Positions 18,637 through 27,397 of a DNA stretch of 64,000 bases are shown here, piece after piece. Location: NCBI GenBank assembly GCA_023382975.1, contig JAHDXO010000015.1:113793-177792 (forward strand), in the 5' to 3' direction. This stretch comes from Pirellulaceae bacterium. GTDB lineage: Bacteria; Planctomycetota; Planctomycetia; Pirellulales; Pirellulaceae. The position numbers and the translations under genes are program-made. The notes below the pieces were generated by a model. The model was not told where the DNA came from. It worked only from the letters and a program-made list of their open reading frames with translations, and searched no databases. The first letter of the stretch is position 1. Each line of letters starts with the position of its first letter.

Positions 18637-18930
18637 ATGTCAACGAACATTCAGACCGCGCGGCGGATCATTCCGCAACGCGCCGAGGTCTTGCGAGACG
18701 TTCAAGAGATCGTGGCGGAACACCTCGGCATGCAGATGGAGCGGGTCCGGGAAAGCGACGCACTGATCGAGGATCTGGGCTGCGACAGTCTGGACATCGT
18801 GGAGATTTCGATGGAGCTGGAAGAGCACTTCGACATCTCGATCCCCGATGAGTTTGACGAGCAGATGCGAACCATCGGCCATGTGACCGATGGCGTGCTG
18901 CGGTTGGTCCAGGCTTCCCGGTCGCCGTAG
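18637..18930 (+). CDS. Acyl carrier protein
   Basis: 97 residues with a clean ribosome binding site (CAAGGAG, 8 bases before ATG). The phosphopantetheine attachment site is the Ser in EDLGCDSLDIVEIS (about residue 51), followed by the helix MELEEHFDISIPDEF typical of ACPs. The N-terminal extension (about 20 residues, STNIQTARRIIPQRAEVL) is longer than in the housekeeping AcpP, and no fatty-acid synthesis gene is adjacent, so this may be a dedicated ACP for another acyl pathway. The gene converges on the ACT-domain gene. Confidence 0.9.
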   Translation: MSTNIQTARRIIPQRAEVLRDVQEIVAEHLGMQMERVRESDALIEDLGCDSLDIVEISMELEEHFDISIPDEFDEQMRTIGHVTDGVLRLVQASRSP

Positions 18931-18946
18931 CGCTGGACCGCACGAT

Positions 18947-19390
18947 TCAGACCCGGTCCAGGCGGGCAAACAGGTCGACGTTGTCCAGGAACTGGACGGC
19001 CGAGCCGTGCAGCGTGCGGACGGCTGCGTCGGGATCTTCGAAGCGGAACACGAGCACGGCTTGGCCGCTGGCCTTGGTCGTGAAGGCGTACATGTATTCG
19101 ACGTTCAGCCCGGCTTGCGAGACCGGGTCGAGCACGTCGACCAGGCCGCCGGGACGATCGTCGACCTGGACGGCCAGCACCTCGGTGACAGAAACCCGGA
19201 AGCCGGCCGCTTCGAGCGTCTGCTTGGCCTGTTGCCAGTCGCGCACGATCAAGCGAAGGATGCCGTAGTTCTCGGTTTCCGCCAGGGCGAGCGTGACCAG
19301 ATTGATCCCGGCCTCGGCCAAGCAGCGGCAGGGAGCGATCAGATGTCCCGGGCGGTTCTCGACGAAGACGGACAGTTGGTGGATTTTCAT
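18947..19390 (-). CDS. Tandem ACT-domain protein
   Basis: 147 residues made of two ACT domains (about 3-70 and 72-142), each beginning with a strand and an RPG turn: SVFVENRPGHL and AVQVDDRPGGL. ACT domains bind small ligands, usually amino acids, at their interfaces. The ATG overlaps the stop of the CoA-ligase gene by 4 bases (19387-19390), so the two are co-translated. ACT proteins of this form commonly accompany phenylacetate-CoA-ligase-like enzymes, where they are thought to sense the amino acid related to the acid substrate. The exact ligand is unknown. Confidence 0.85.
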   Translation of the reverse strand: MKIHQLSVFVENRPGHLIAPCRCLAEAGINLVTLALAETENYGILRLIVRDWQQAKQTLEAAGFRVSVTEVLAVQVDDRPGGLVDVLDPVSQAGLNVEYMYAFTTKASGQAVLVFRFEDPDAAVRTLHGSAVQFLDNVDLFARLDRV

Positions 19391-20730
19391 GGTGCGTGTG
19401 TCCCTGCCGTGACGATTCGCTGCGCTTTGCCTTCGCTGCGGGCGATCGAGCGAGGTTCGACCAACCGCACGTCGACGTGGACGCCGATGCCCTGGCGAAT
19501 TGCCCGCGTCAGCCGGTCCTGCAGCGATTGCAGCACGCTGATGCGGTCGCTGAACATCTCGGGCCCGACTTCGATCTGGACTTCGGCGTGCTCCTGCCCG
19601 TCCCGCTGGCTCAGCACGATCTGGTAATGGGGCAGCGTTTCCTTGACTTCCAATAATGCCGCTTCGATCTGCGACGGGTACACATTCACCCCGCGGACGA
19701 TGAACAGGTCGTCGCTACGGTGCGAGACGCGGCGGATGCGGCGGAGCGTCCGGCCGCAGGGGCAAGGCTCGGTGCAGATCGCCGTCACATCGCCGGTGCG
19801 ATAACGCAGCATCGGCATCGCTTCCTTGCAGAGCGTTGTCAGCACCAGTTCTCCTACCTGGCCGTCGGGCAGCCGCTGACCCGATGCCGGATCGATGATC
19901 TCCGGGTAGAACAGGTCCTCCAGAACGTGCAGGCCGCTGTGCGCCGGACATTCCGCGGCAACCCCCGGTCCGACGATCTCGGCTAGGCCGTAGATGTCGA
20001 AGGCTTCGATCGCCGCCGCCTGTTCGATACGGCCGCGCAGCCCCTCCGACCACGGCTCGGCGCCGAACACGCCGATTCGCAGTCGCAGCCCGCGCAGATC
20101 GATTCCCATCTCGTCCGCCCGGTCGGCCAGATGCAGGAAGAAACTCGGTGTACAGCACAGCACCGTCGATCCGAAATCGCGGGCCACGACGATCTGCCGT
20201 TCGGTGTTGCCGCCGGAAACAGGAATGACCGTGGCGCGCAGTGCCGCGGCGCCATCGTGAAACCCGAGACCACCGGTGAACAGTCCGTACCCGTAAGCAT
20301 TCTGAATCACGTCCGACGGTCGTACCCCGAACATCACCAGGCACCGGATCATCGCGGCGGTCCAGACTGCCAAGTCGGCTGCTGTGTAGGGGACCAGAAC
20401 CTGTCTTCCCGTGGTGCCGCTGGAAGCATGCAACCGCGCGACTTGGTCGAGCGGCACCGCAAACATCCCTTGGGGATACGCCGCGCGAAGATCGTCTTTG
20501 GTCACAAATGGGATGCGGACCAGATCCTCCGGCGTTTGGATCTGGTCGGACCTTACGCCCGCGACGGCGAAACGCTGGCGATACAAGTCCACTCGTTCGC
20601 ACGCCAGCCGCACCGTCGCGCGCAGTCGCTCGTCCTGACGCTCGCGAAGCTTCTGGACGGGCAAGAAGTCGTCCGCCGCAGCCGGATGCTGCGATACGGT
20701 CGAGCCTACTGCAACCGATGCATCCGTCAT
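19387..20730 (-). CDS. Phenylacetate-CoA ligase-like adenylating enzyme
   Basis: 447 residues, close to the usual 430-445 for this family. The P-loop-like AMP-binding motif is LHASSGTTGRQVLVPYT, followed by QNAYGYGLFTGGLGFHDGA, DIYGLAEIVGPGVA and the hinge region LRYRTGDV. CPCGRTLRRI and the conserved SDDLFIVRGVNVYPSQIE form the C-terminal lid. It should adenylate an aryl- or indole-acetate type acid and transfer it to CoA. The start at 20730 follows a GGGGG tract at normal spacing; the longer frame upstream is non-coding. It forms a coupled pair with the ACT gene. The substrate cannot be read from sequence. Confidence 0.88.
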   Translation of the reverse strand: MTDASVAVGSTVSQHPAAADDFLPVQKLRERQDERLRATVRLACERVDLYRQRFAVAGVRSDQIQTPEDLVRIPFVTKDDLRAAYPQGMFAVPLDQVARLHASSGTTGRQVLVPYTAADLAVWTAAMIRCLVMFGVRPSDVIQNAYGYGLFTGGLGFHDGAAALRATVIPVSGGNTERQIVVARDFGSTVLCCTPSFFLHLADRADEMGIDLRGLRLRIGVFGAEPWSEGLRGRIEQAAAIEAFDIYGLAEIVGPGVAAECPAHSGLHVLEDLFYPEIIDPASGQRLPDGQVGELVLTTLCKEAMPMLRYRTGDVTAICTEPCPCGRTLRRIRRVSHRSDDLFIVRGVNVYPSQIEAALLEVKETLPHYQIVLSQRDGQEHAEVQIEVGPEMFSDRISVLQSLQDRLTRAIRQGIGVHVDVRLVEPRSIARSEGKAQRIVTAGTHAP

Positions 20731-20771
20731 GATTTGCCCCCGTTCGCTACTCCATTCACTCGTAGCCGAAA

Positions 20772-20815
20772 TCGTGAGAATTCGGACGGCTCTGCCTGAT
20801 TCCGAATTCTCACGA
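20772..20815. repeat. 15-bp perfect inverted repeat in a divergent promoter region
   Basis: TCGTGAGAATTCGGA (20772-20786) and TCCGAATTCTCACGA (20801-20815) are perfect reverse complements around a 14-base loop. The element lies between the CoA-ligase start (20730, leftward) and the small gene at 20951 (rightward). A second copy of the arm occurs at 36091-36110, so it is more likely a dispersed repeat than a local operator. Confidence 0.8.
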
Positions 20816-20950
20816 ATTCGGCCACCAGGGAAGACACCCCCGCAAGACCCGAATATCCGGTTTGGCTTGCCAACCATCCTAACCGGATTGAACTGGCCCT
20901 GTAAATCGGCCGATAAACGTGGTGTTTCCCTCGTTTCTGAAAGGACTCCG

Positions 20951-21136
20951 ATGGCCGATATCGTCCGCCTGGAAGATCTCAAGACGGAAGAGATCACCGA
21001 ATTGCTCGCCGCCAACGGCCGTCGCCTTGCCGAAGACCAAGCCGCGGTCATCCACCACAGCGCCAGCCAGATCTGCGACCTGAAACGCGCGTTCGATTTG
21101 CTGCAGTCGCTGCAAAAACTGGACAAGGCCGCCTGA
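20951..21136 (+). CDS. Small conserved-looking helical protein (61 aa)
   Basis: Reads MADIVRLEDLKTEEITELLA and continues as two amphipathic helices ending in a short Lys-Ala tail. AAAGGA stands 6 bases before the ATG. No family is recognised. The regular heptad-like spacing of Leu/Ile suggests a helical hairpin or small coiled coil. It is followed after 112 bases by the secreted solenoid gene in the same direction. Function unknown. Confidence 0.55.
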   Translation: MADIVRLEDLKTEEITELLAANGRRLAEDQAAVIHHSASQICDLKRAFDLLQSLQKLDKAA

Positions 21137-21248
21137 CCCCGCCCCGTTGCGGTCGTTGCCATCGGCCCCCGCAGGGCTTATCCTGAACGAAGTGCTCTTC
21201 GCATTCTTGCATACGTTCAAGGATAACCGATCCTCGGGGGGTGTCATT

Positions 21249-24200
21249 GTGACTTGGCTGATCTCGTTGGTCCTGGTCGCCTTAGGAGCGGAGCAGGCCG
21301 AATTGCCGGAGTCGCCGCCGGTTACTCAGGAGTCCATCGCCCAAGCGGTGGAACTACTTGGAGCTCCGCAGTTTTCGGTTCGCCGCCAAGCTTCGCGATT
21401 CTTGTGGCAGCAGGGTCTGCTCGCCGAGCCGACGCTGCGCCGCGCGGCCCAGGAACCCGACCGCGAGGTCCGATTGCGCGCCCAGTTGATCCTGGACGAT
21501 TTCCGCTACGGCATTCTGCCCGACGTGCCGGAAGAGGTCAATTTGCTGATCCGGCAGTTCCGCGACGGCGATACGAACCAGCGGTTTGCGTCGTTGCAGG
21601 CGTTGGCCGACCGCGACGACTTCGAGCGGCTTCAGCGTTTGATCCGGCTGGAGCCCGACGCCAACATCCGCCGCACGCTGTTGGTGTACCTGATGCGCAG
21701 CTCCCGGGCGGTCGAGTATTTTCTGGAACTCGAGCGGCTCGACGAGCTGATCGCCGCGGTCGGCGCCGATCAGGATGCGGCTTGGCGTCAGACGACGCTG
21801 GCTCAAATGTTGTTTTCGGAGAGCATGATCCGGCGTTTGGCCGAGCAGGAAAATCTGCAAGTGCTGGTCAAGGTCGTCCAGCGCGAGCCCGCGGCCGACG
21901 TCCGCCGCGAAATGCTGTCGCGGTTGTTCGAAAACGCCGCGGCCGTTGCGTCGCTGGTCGAGCAGGACCAGTTGGACTTGGCGTTGAAGTTGGTCGAGTT
22001 GGAGCCGCAGCGCCGCACGCGCAGCCAGTGGATCGTCCAGATGGTTGCCATGCCGCAGGCCATGAAGCAGTTGGTCGAGAAGGACCGCCTGGAGGCGTTC
22101 CTGGCGTTCGCCCGCGAGAATGCCGAGGCGGATCAGCAGGCGACGATCCTGCAACGCGCCGTCCAGCACGCGGACGTCGTTCAGGCCATCATCAAGAAAA
22201 GCGGTGTCGACGGGCTGATCGGATTGTCGGCGGTGGAGAACGACCCGGCGGCGCGCGGGAAACTGTTGGCGTCCATCGTCGCTTCGGGAGGGGTGCGGCA
22301 AGCGTTGAACGAGGCCGGGCAGCGCGACCTGATCTTGCAGCTAGCTGCCAAGCAAGAGCCCGCCGCGATGCGCAACGAGTACATGAAGGGCATCCTCGCG
22401 TCGGGCTATGGTTACTCGCTGTTCCAGCAACCGGACAGCCGCAAGGCGTTGTGGGAGCTGATCAAAGTGGAATCGCCGGAAGCGGACTTGGCGCTGAAGG
22501 ACTGGCGCGGCGAGGCGATTTACCGGCTGATGACCATGTCCAGCGGCGACGAGATTTTCCGCGACGAAGCGGAGTTGAAGTGGCTATTCGGCTTTCTGGA
22601 CGATCAGGTGACGGACGAGCAGCGGTTGCGGCTGTTGCAGCGCGTGCTGGTCGATTACCGTCTGCAGCGAGTGATCAACGGCGTGCAGCATTTCGAGCCG
22701 CTGTTGGCCCTCGTCCAGCGGACTCCGGACAACGATCGCGGCGGACTGCTGGGCCGCTTGATCACCTTGACGACCGTCGAACGGTTGGCGGCCGCGGACC
22801 AGATCGGCCGCGTGGTAGCGTTGGCTCGCGAGGAAACATCGGCCGTGGCGCGCGCGGCCTACTTGGAGAACCTGTTCCGCAACCAATCCGCGATGGCGTC
22901 CCTGATCGCCGCTGAGCGCTACGACGATCTGTGGCAACTGCTGGTCGAGGAGCAGGATGCCGTGCGCCATGCCTCGCTGCGCGGCGATTTCTACAGCACC
23001 AGCGCCGTGGTGACTCGGCTGCAAGAAAAAGACCAGTTGGACACGCTGATCGAATTCGCTCGAGCGCAGACGCTGCCCGAAGCCCGGCGTCAGTATCTGG
23101 TGCGATTGTACCGGAACCTTCAGGCGATGACGCTGTTGATCGACCGCAAGCACTACGAAACCCTGTACGGCATGGCCCGCGACGAAGCCGACGACGACGA
23201 ACGGGCGACGCTGCTGAGCGCGTTTTACGTCAACCCGCGAGTTCTGCAGCAACTGGCCGCCGACAAGCAGATCGACCAAGTGATCGGATTCGCCGAGCAG
23301 CATTTGAGCGGCAACTCGCTGCGCACCTTCCTGCAGCAGATCTGCCAGCACGACACCACGATCGCGGCCATCGTCGCCGAGGGCCAGTTGGACAAGACGA
23401 TCGAATTGATCCGGCAGCAGAAAGAGGAATACTACCAGTCCTACTTGATGCGGTTGGTGCTGACCTCGCCGCGAGTCGTCGAACACTATGGTTCCTCCGG
23501 CAGATTGAAGGATCTGTTCGCGACGATTTCGCAGATCTCGGTCAACACGCGGTATCAGGTTTGGGAAGGACTGCTGCAACGCGCGGAGAACGTTGCCGTG
23601 GTGGTCAAGCAGGGCGGATTGGACGACCTGATGGCGCAGATCGGGCAATTGCCCCAAGCTCAGCAGCGCGGCCAGTTGCTCGGGCGTCTGATGTCGCACC
23701 AGCCGGCGATCGAGCACTGGATCGCGGACAAGGGGGTGGCGCACGTGTTCGAGTTGGTCCGGGGGCAGGACGACGCGCAAGCCCGCCAGAATCTGCTGCG
23801 AATGCTGTTCTCCAGCGAGGCGGCGATCGGCGCGTTGCTCAAGGCCGGCGCCTTCGACGAACTGTACGAGCTGGTTTCGCGCGAGGACGACCAGCAGCGC
23901 GGCCAATTGCTGGCTCAACTGCTGACCAACGGCAAGATGGTCGAGCATCTGATCGCCGCCAAACGCGTGGACCGCTTGGTGCAGGTCGCCGGGCAGCAAA
24001 GCGACGTCGAGATCCGACGCCAGGTGCTGACCCAAATCCTGGCCAGTCCGGCAGCCGTCGCTGCGCTGATCGAGGCCGATTGTTTCAACCAATTGCTGAA
24101 GCTGTGCCGGCTGGACAGCGACGCCAGCGCGCGCCGTCAACTGCTGGTCAATCTGCTCGAATCGCGTCCGGCTGTCGATCGTTTGGCGGAAACCGGGGAA

Positions 24201-27200
24201 TTGGAACCCGTGATCCGCGAAATCCTGGGCGAAGCGGAAGAGGAAACCCGCCGCGCGTTGCTGCAATCGCTGCTCGGCCGCCCCGAGACCCTGTCGGTGC
24301 TGATCGACCGCGGCCTGTTCGGCGAATTGCTGAAGATCGTCGATGCCGAGACCGATCCCGAGCAGCGGCGGCAACTGCTGTTGCCCTTGCTGAGCAACGC
24401 CGATGCCGTCCGGCAATTGGCTCGACTCGGCCGTATTGCCGAAGTGATCCAGTTGGTGACGGACGAGATCCAGGCCTCGGGCAATGTGCATGTGCTGTAC
24501 ACGGTGTTCAACAACCCGGCCGTACTCCAGACGCTGATCGCAGGTGGTGGCTTGGACAACCTGCTCGGCTGGGCGGATCGCGAGGAATTCCGCGGCTACC
24601 GGGCGCAAGTGGTGACCGGGATCCTGAACAGCCGCGCGGCGGTTGCCTACTTGGTCGAAAACGGACAGATGGACCGACTCCGTAACTGGCTGGAAGCCAA
24701 CGGAGATCCCAACGTGCGGCGTCAAGCGGTTCAACGCTTGGTCTTCGACGAAACAGGGCAAGCCTTGCTGGCCCAGCGCGAAGTCGCCGAGTGGTTGGTC
24801 GCCATCCTGCAACTCGAATCCGACGCGAACGTCCGGCAATCCAACGCCAACGCCCTGCTGACACGATCGCAGGTCCGCCAGCATCTGGTGACGCACGGTC
24901 ACACCGACTTTCTGCGACAGGCCGCGACCTGGCTGCCCGACGAAAACCAGAGGGCGCAGTTGCTGAGCGACTTGGTCTGCACGCCGTCCGGTTTGGCGGC
25001 GTATCACCTGAAACGCGGCGAAGTCGAGCAGGCCGAACGCCTGTTGGTCGAGCAGGCCGGCGACGATCTGGGCCGGTTGCGGTTGGCCGCTTTCTGGTGG
25101 ACCAGCGGGCAGATCGACGAGCACATCCATACAGTTCGGCAGCGCTGGGAACAAACGAAGGTTGCGGAAGACGCTCGGTTGTTGGTGTATCTGTACCGCG
25201 CAAACGGCGATTTGGACGCCGCGTACCGCATCGCGCAGGGTGTCGGCGATCCGGGACTCGAGAAAGCCTTGTTAGTCGAGATGCGGCGCTGGGCGGACGC
25301 AGCCGCTTTGCAGCAATCGCATCCGTGCCCGCTGCCCATTCCGTGGACCGATGCCAGGCCCGTGCCGGCCTCGCACCAGCAGATCGAGCAGCAGGGGCTG
25401 GTGGCCGCTTACCAGCGATTGGCCGGCGATCTGGCCGCCTTCGACAAGACGGTGGAGCAAGTTGTGCAGACCGCCGCCGCTCAACCCGACGACAACACTC
25501 TGCAATGGTTGTGCGTCGAGGCGTTGCTGCTGAACGGCCGCGTCGACCAGGGACTGAAACATCTGGCCGGGTACGACCCCGGACGAGCCTTCGATCTGAT
25601 GTCGCTGCGCCACCAGTATGGCGACGCGCTGCGGCTGCTGGGTTGGGAGGACGGCAGGCCGTTGGATGCGGACTGGATCGCATCGCTGCCCACTCGCAAC
25701 CAGGAAGCGTCGCAGCAAGTGTTCGAGCGGCTGGACGCGGCGCTCAGAATCGTTCGGCTGCTGCACTCGCTGGGCCGCCGGGAAGAAGCGTCCGCCGCAT
25801 TCGGGCTGCTGGAAGAATACAGCCGCAAGCAAGCCGACGACAACAGCTCGGGCTCGCCGCGAAGACTGTGCCTCGAACGGCTGAGCCAGACGCTGCTGGC
25901 CTGGGACCAGCGGGAGCACGCGTGGGAATTGGCAGCCGAGACGGTTCTTCATGAGAACTCGCTTCCGCTGATCGCAGCACGACTTTACGGCCTGCGAGGC
26001 AACGATGCTCGCCTTTGGTGGAGCGTGTCGCGGCGAGAGCATCCCAACGACCCCGTGGCCCGCACGTTCGCTCGCGTGCATGCGGCCATGAATCCGTCGG
26101 CCGGGGAAGATCCGGCCGATTTCGAAGCACAAGTTGAGCAGGCAATTCGCTGGATTGAAATTGGCGAGACGTTCAACCGCGATGCCTCGTACGCGAACGT
26201 CGCGCGCGCCTGCATCGCGCGGGATCTTCTGGACCGCGCCGACGAAGTCTTGCAGGCTGCCGACCCGCAGCGGATCGAAATCGTGGCCGTCCAGGCCGAT
26301 CTAAGTTGGCGCCGCGACCAGTGGGACGACGCGGCGGAACGGTTCGAGCGGCTGTGGCAGGCCGACAACGACCGGCTGGGTGACCTGGCGCTGTCGGCCG
26401 AAGCCCTGCGCCGGGCCGGTCGCCAGGCGGAAGCCGAACAGCGGCTGCAACTGGTACACCGGTTGGCGATCGACAGTCGCGCGCGGTTGCGAATTGCCAA
26501 GGGCCTGCTGGAGCGTGGATTGAAAGACCAAGCGGCCGAACAGTGCCGCGCGATCCTGCGCACGGCACCGCCCGAGCATCTGGAGTGGAGCGAAGCCGCG
26601 CGGTTGCTGGGCGAGCATTTGATGGCCACCGACCCGGATGCCGCCGCCGGTTGGTTCGAGCTCTCCGTGCTGGACGACTTGCGCACGTATTTCTACTTGC
26701 TGAACGTCACCACGTACTTGCGGACGCCGGCGTTGATCGATCGACTGCGGGCCGCGGCGGCCATCGAGGCCGGGGATTTTGAAACCGCGGCACGGCAGGC
26801 GCGGGCAGCGCTGGCCGCCGTGCCGGCCGAGATCGACATCAGCGAGGAATTGGTTCCACGGTTGGAAGCCGCCGGCCAGCGCAAGATCGCGGACGAGCTG
26901 TTCGACGAACAGTTCCGGATGCACGTTCAGTGGTGCGCCGACTGGCCCGATTCGGCCTTGTTGAACAACAATCTGGCATGGCTCGCCGCACGCTGCGGCC
27001 GGCGCTCGGACGATGCCCTGCGGCACGCCCAACGGGCAGTCGAACAGGAACCCAACGCCGCTCATCTGGACACGCTGGCCGAGGTTTACTTCCGCCGAGG
27101 CGACCGCGAGCGAGCCATCGAATACTCGCAGCGAGCCGTCGCTCTGGAGCCTCGCAACCAGAGCCTCGCCAGCCAACTGGAGCGGTTCCGCACTGCCCCT

Positions 27201-27203
27201 TGA
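21249..27203 (+). CDS. Secreted giant helical solenoid with 39-residue repeats and C-terminal TPR region (1984 aa)
   Basis: The GTG start at 21249 places a short signal peptide at the front (VTWLISLVLVALGAEQ); frames further upstream look non-coding. A HEAT-like segment (about 25-120) is followed by about 29 tandem repeats averaging 39 residues (about 125-1258), with the pattern hxxLLxLVxxExDxxxRRQL, LxxLLxxxxAVxxLIxxGx. The last 700 residues are alpha-alpha hairpins of TPR type, ending ARCGRRSDDALRHAQRAVEQ and a second clear TPR (LAEVYFRRGDRERAIEYSQR). Such a protein should be a long curved scaffold for protein binding in the periplasm-like space. No catalytic motif is visible. I do not recognise a named family for the 39-residue repeat. 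Confidence 0.85.
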   Translation: MTWLISLVLVALGAEQAELPESPPVTQESIAQAVELLGAPQFSVRRQASRFLWQQGLLAEPTLRRAAQEPDREVRLRAQLILDDFRYGILPDVPEEVNLLIRQFRDGDTNQRFASLQALADRDDFERLQRLIRLEPDANIRRTLLVYLMRSSRAVEYFLELERLDELIAAVGADQDAAWRQTTLAQMLFSESMIRRLAEQENLQVLVKVVQREPAADVRREMLSRLFENAAAVASLVEQDQLDLALKLVELEPQRRTRSQWIVQMVAMPQAMKQLVEKDRLEAFLAFARENAEADQQATILQRAVQHADVVQAIIKKSGVDGLIGLSAVENDPAARGKLLASIVASGGVRQALNEAGQRDLILQLAAKQEPAAMRNEYMKGILASGYGYSLFQQPDSRKALWELIKVESPEADLALKDWRGEAIYRLMTMSSGDEIFRDEAELKWLFGFLDDQVTDEQRLRLLQRVLVDYRLQRVINGVQHFEPLLALVQRTPDNDRGGLLGRLITLTTVERLAAADQIGRVVALAREETSAVARAAYLENLFRNQSAMASLIAAERYDDLWQLLVEEQDAVRHASLRGDFYSTSAVVTRLQEKDQLDTLIEFARAQTLPEARRQYLVRLYRNLQAMTLLIDRKHYETLYGMARDEADDDERATLLSAFYVNPRVLQQLAADKQIDQVIGFAEQHLSGNSLRTFLQQICQHDTTIAAIVAEGQLDKTIELIRQQKEEYYQSYLMRLVLTSPRVVEHYGSSGRLKDLFATISQISVNTRYQVWEGLLQRAENVAVVVKQGGLDDLMAQIGQLPQAQQRGQLLGRLMSHQPAIEHWIADKGVAHVFELVRGQDDAQARQNLLRMLFSSEAAIGALLKAGAFDELYELVSREDDQQRGQLLAQLLTNGKMVEHLIAAKRVDRLVQVAGQQSDVEIRRQVLTQILASPAAVAALIEADCFNQLLKLCRLDSDASARRQLLVNLLESRPAVDRLAETGELEPVIREILGEAEEETRRALLQSLLGRPETLSVLIDRGLFGELLKIVDAETDPEQRRQLLLPLLSNADAVRQLARLGRIAEVIQLVTDEIQASGNVHVLYTVFNNPAVLQTLIAGGGLDNLLGWADREEFRGYRAQVVTGILNSRAAVAYLVENGQMDRLRNWLEANGDPNVRRQAVQRLVFDETGQALLAQREVAEWLVAILQLESDANVRQSNANALLTRSQVRQHLVTHGHTDFLRQAATWLPDENQRAQLLSDLVCTPSGLAAYHLKRGEVEQAERLLVEQAGDDLGRLRLAAFWWTSGQIDEHIHTVRQRWEQTKVAEDARLLVYLYRANGDLDAAYRIAQGVGDPGLEKALLVEMRRWADAAALQQSHPCPLPIPWTDARPVPASHQQIEQQGLVAAYQRLAGDLAAFDKTVEQVVQTAAAQPDDNTLQWLCVEALLLNGRVDQGLKHLAGYDPGRAFDLMSLRHQYGDALRLLGWEDGRPLDADWIASLPTRNQEASQQVFERLDAALRIVRLLHSLGRREEASAAFGLLEEYSRKQADDNSSGSPRRLCLERLSQTLLAWDQREHAWELAAETVLHENSLPLIAARLYGLRGNDARLWWSVSRREHPNDPVARTFARVHAAMNPSAGEDPADFEAQVEQAIRWIEIGETFNRDASYANVARACIARDLLDRADEVLQAADPQRIEIVAVQADLSWRRDQWDDAAERFERLWQADNDRLGDLALSAEALRRAGRQAEAEQRLQLVHRLAIDSRARLRIAKGLLERGLKDQAAEQCRAILRTAPPEHLEWSEAARLLGEHLMATDPDAAAGWFELSVLDDLRTYFYLLNVTTYLRTPALIDRLRAAAAIEAGDFETAARQARAALAAVPAEIDISEELVPRLEAAGQRKIADELFDEQFRMHVQWCADWPDSALLNNNLAWLAARCGRRSDDALRHAQRAVEQEPNAAHLDTLAEVYFRRGDRERAIEYSQRAVALEPRNQSLASQLERFRTAP
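21621..25022 (+). repeat. About 29 tandem 39-residue protein repeats
   Basis: The coding region folds into units of almost constant length (37-45 residues, most exactly 39). Examples: VDRLVQVAGQQSDVEIRRQV..., FNQLLKLCRLDSDASARRQL... and FGELLKIVDAETDPEQRRQL..., each followed by a second Leu-rich helix and an LIxxGx turn. DNA-level identity between units is low, so the array is old. Confidence 0.85.
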
Positions 27204-27266
27204 AGTTCCCGTCGCTGTACTGCTAAACTCGGGGAATTTTACACAGGCCGACAAGACCGACCCACA

Positions 27267-27317
27267 CGGAGTGAGGCGACACTCCGAGACCAGAATAGGG
27301 CGTCTCGGACAGACGCC
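27267..27317 (+). promoter_or_regulatory. Two tandem hairpins upstream of carB
   Basis: CGGAGTG-AGGCGA-CACTCCG (27267-27286) and GGCGTCT-CGGAC-AGACGCC (27299-27317) are perfect 7-bp stems with 6- and 5-base loops, 81 bases before the carB start. They could terminate transcription from the solenoid gene or form a carB leader. No clear U-tract follows either one. Confidence 0.4.
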
Positions 27318-27397
27318 GCCACGTGGAACACGTCTTGTTGAAACCTGGAGACGACAACCCCACCTTTAACGCCCATTGAGGCCAGAACAGGGAAGCC

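Noticed and set aside
22584..25154. 856-codon minus-strand ORF over the solenoid
   Set aside because: Antisense of the Leu/Gln/Glu-rich repeats; composition artefact.
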